Source of the DNA: DATJZH01 sp035499215
GTDB taxonomy: Bacteria > Actinomycetota > Actinomycetes > Streptosporangiales > Streptosporangiaceae
DNA length: 5,456 nucleotides
Assembly (NCBI GenBank): GCA_035499215.1
Contig: DATJZH010000161.1
Coordinates: forward strand, 1-5,456
Direction of reading: 5' to 3'
Below the pieces are notes generated by a model that saw nothing but the letters and a program-made list of their open reading frames with translations, searched no databases and had not been told where the DNA came from. This document shows positions 4,615 through 5,456 of this stretch, piece after piece (within the stretch, counting starts at the first letter, position 1; each line of letters begins with the position of its first letter). The position numbers and the translations under genes are program-made.

Positions 4615-5370
4615 TCAGAAGAAGATCAGCTTGACCGCGGCGACGATCCCGATGACCACCACGAAGATTCGCAGCGCCATCTGCGGCAGGCGGCGGCCCA
4701 GCCGCGCCCCCAGCAGGCCGCCGATGGTGGAGCCCGCCGCGATCAGCACCACCACGACCCAGGCGACGTGCGCGAACACGATGAACACCAGGGCCGCGGT
4801 GGCATTGACTATCGCCACGAGGACGTTCTTGGCGCCGTTGACGCGCTGGAGGTTGTCGTTGAGGAAGGTGCCGAGCAGGCCGATCACCAGCACGCCCTGA
4901 GCGGCGCCGAAGTAGCCCCCGTAAATGGCCGAGAGGAAGACTCCCGCTGCCAGGCCGGCCCGCGCCTTGCCGCCGTGCCCCTCCTGCCGGGCGGCTACCC
5001 AGGCGGACAGCCGGGGCTGGACGAGCACGAGCGCGCAGGCGATCAGGATAAGCGCGGGGACGATGAGCGCGAACGCGGCCGGTGACAGCGATAGCAGCAG
5101 GACCGCGCCTGCCAGCGATCCAGCCGCTGCGATCGGGCCGAGCTTCGCCAGCCGGCTCCGCTGCCCGGCCAGTTCGCGCCGGTAACCGAACGCGCCGCTG
5201 ACGTTGCCGGGGACGAGGCCGACGTTGTTCGACACATTGGCGACGACGGGCGGGAAGCCGAAGGCCAGCAGCGTCGGGAAAGTGATCAGCGAACCGGATC
5301 CGACGACGGCGTTGACCGCGCCGGCGGCAATCCCGGCGGCGAAGATCGCGAGCATCTCACTGGGGCGCAC
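4615..5370 (-). CDS. Sulfite exporter TauE/SafE (TSUP) family permease
   Basis: TSUP proteins are inner-membrane carriers for small anions and organic acids such as sulfite, sulfoacetate or related compounds; the substrate here is unknown. The 251 residues are nearly all hydrophobic helices, about eight, in the two-repeat layout of the family. Repeat 1 begins AAGIAAGAVNAVVGSGSLITF (about residues 11-31) followed by ANVSNNVGLVPGNVSG. Repeat 2 begins about residue 139 with GVFLSAIYGGYFGAAQGV, followed by NGAKNVLVAIVNATAA and a GARLG(RR) turn before the last helices. The length is typical. GTG at 5370 is chosen for GAGGA (5375-5379), four bases upstream; ATG at 5355 is an alternative. A -10-like TACGAT (5391-5396, minus strand) would give a very short leader. 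No sulfur-metabolism gene is nearby. Confidence 0.92.
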   Translation of the reverse strand: MRPSEMLAIFAAGIAAGAVNAVVGSGSLITFPTLLAFGFPPVVANVSNNVGLVPGNVSGAFGYRRELAGQRSRLAKLGPIAAAGSLAGAVLLLSLSPAAFALIVPALILIACALVLVQPRLSAWVAARQEGHGGKARAGLAAGVFLSAIYGGYFGAAQGVLVIGLLGTFLNDNLQRVNGAKNVLVAIVNATAALVFIVFAHVAWVVVVLIAAGSTIGGLLGARLGRRLPQMALRIFVVVIGIVAAVKLIFF

Positions 5371-5456
5371 GCGATCCTCGCATGATCCACATCGTAGGGG
5401 CAGCCCGCAATGGGGTCCGTCCGGGCCCCGCGAGCCTGGACCGCGCTGTCCGCCCT
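5371..5456. other. Upstream region of the permease gene, window edge
   Basis: This holds the SD and a possible -10 of the permease gene. The permease frame stays open to the edge without a convincing earlier start; the extra residues would be Gly/Pro/Cys-rich and unlike the family. GGTCC (5415-5419) and GGACC (5439-5443) form a small dyad. Nothing else can be supported here. Confidence 0.3.

Noticed and set aside
4504..5085. Plus-strand 193-residue ORF rich in Asp, His, Gln and Arg
   Set aside because: It is antisense to the TSUP permease. The odd composition is what hydrophobic membrane codons give when read backwards.

Overview
The window reads as chromosomal DNA from a high-GC Gram-positive bacterium, most likely an actinomycete. 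Third codon positions in the real genes are strongly G/C, starts are often GTG or TTG, Shine-Dalgarno (SD) sites are GAGGA-like, and hairpins without U-tracts sit at gene ends. This is inferred from composition only; no species can be named.

Layout from left to right. (1) A membrane-anchored GGDEF diguanylate cyclase lies on the minus strand and runs off the left edge (1-1267). It has its own SD and a plausible promoter. (2) A 590-base gap (1268-1857) starts fairly AT-rich and then becomes dense in small structures: an 11-pair stem-loop, a 35-base direct repeat in two copies 85 bases apart, an eight-codon ORF (MKTGSWGG) behind a perfect AGGAGG, and a GCGA-loop hairpin. (3) A 12-TM major facilitator superfamily (MFS) exporter follows on the minus strand (1858-3066), with a dyad (CGTTAC-N15-GTAACG) upstream. 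(4) An unrecognised 88-residue minus-strand ORF (3198-3464) is followed closely by an all-GC hairpin. (5) A stretch without a confident gene (3465-3968) holds overlapping divergent -10-like sites, a dyad and a perfect 14-bp hairpin. (6) A YfbR/HDDC2-like HD-domain 5'-nucleotidase lies on the plus strand (3969-4565). (7) Convergent with it on the minus strand is a TauE/SafE (TSUP) permease (4615-5370).

The four confident genes do not form one pathway: they cover c-di-GMP signalling, small-molecule efflux, nucleotide-pool housekeeping and anion/organosulfonate transport. Each seems to have its own start signals, and no operon is evident. There is no CRISPR array, transposase, tRNA or rRNA.

The least explained parts are the repeat/mini-ORF cluster at 1563-1814 and the small orphan ORF with its possibly shifted upstream frame at 3198-3664. 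I do not see a clear new multi-gene system. The mini-ORF cluster is the best candidate for something undescribed, and it rests on sequence pattern only.
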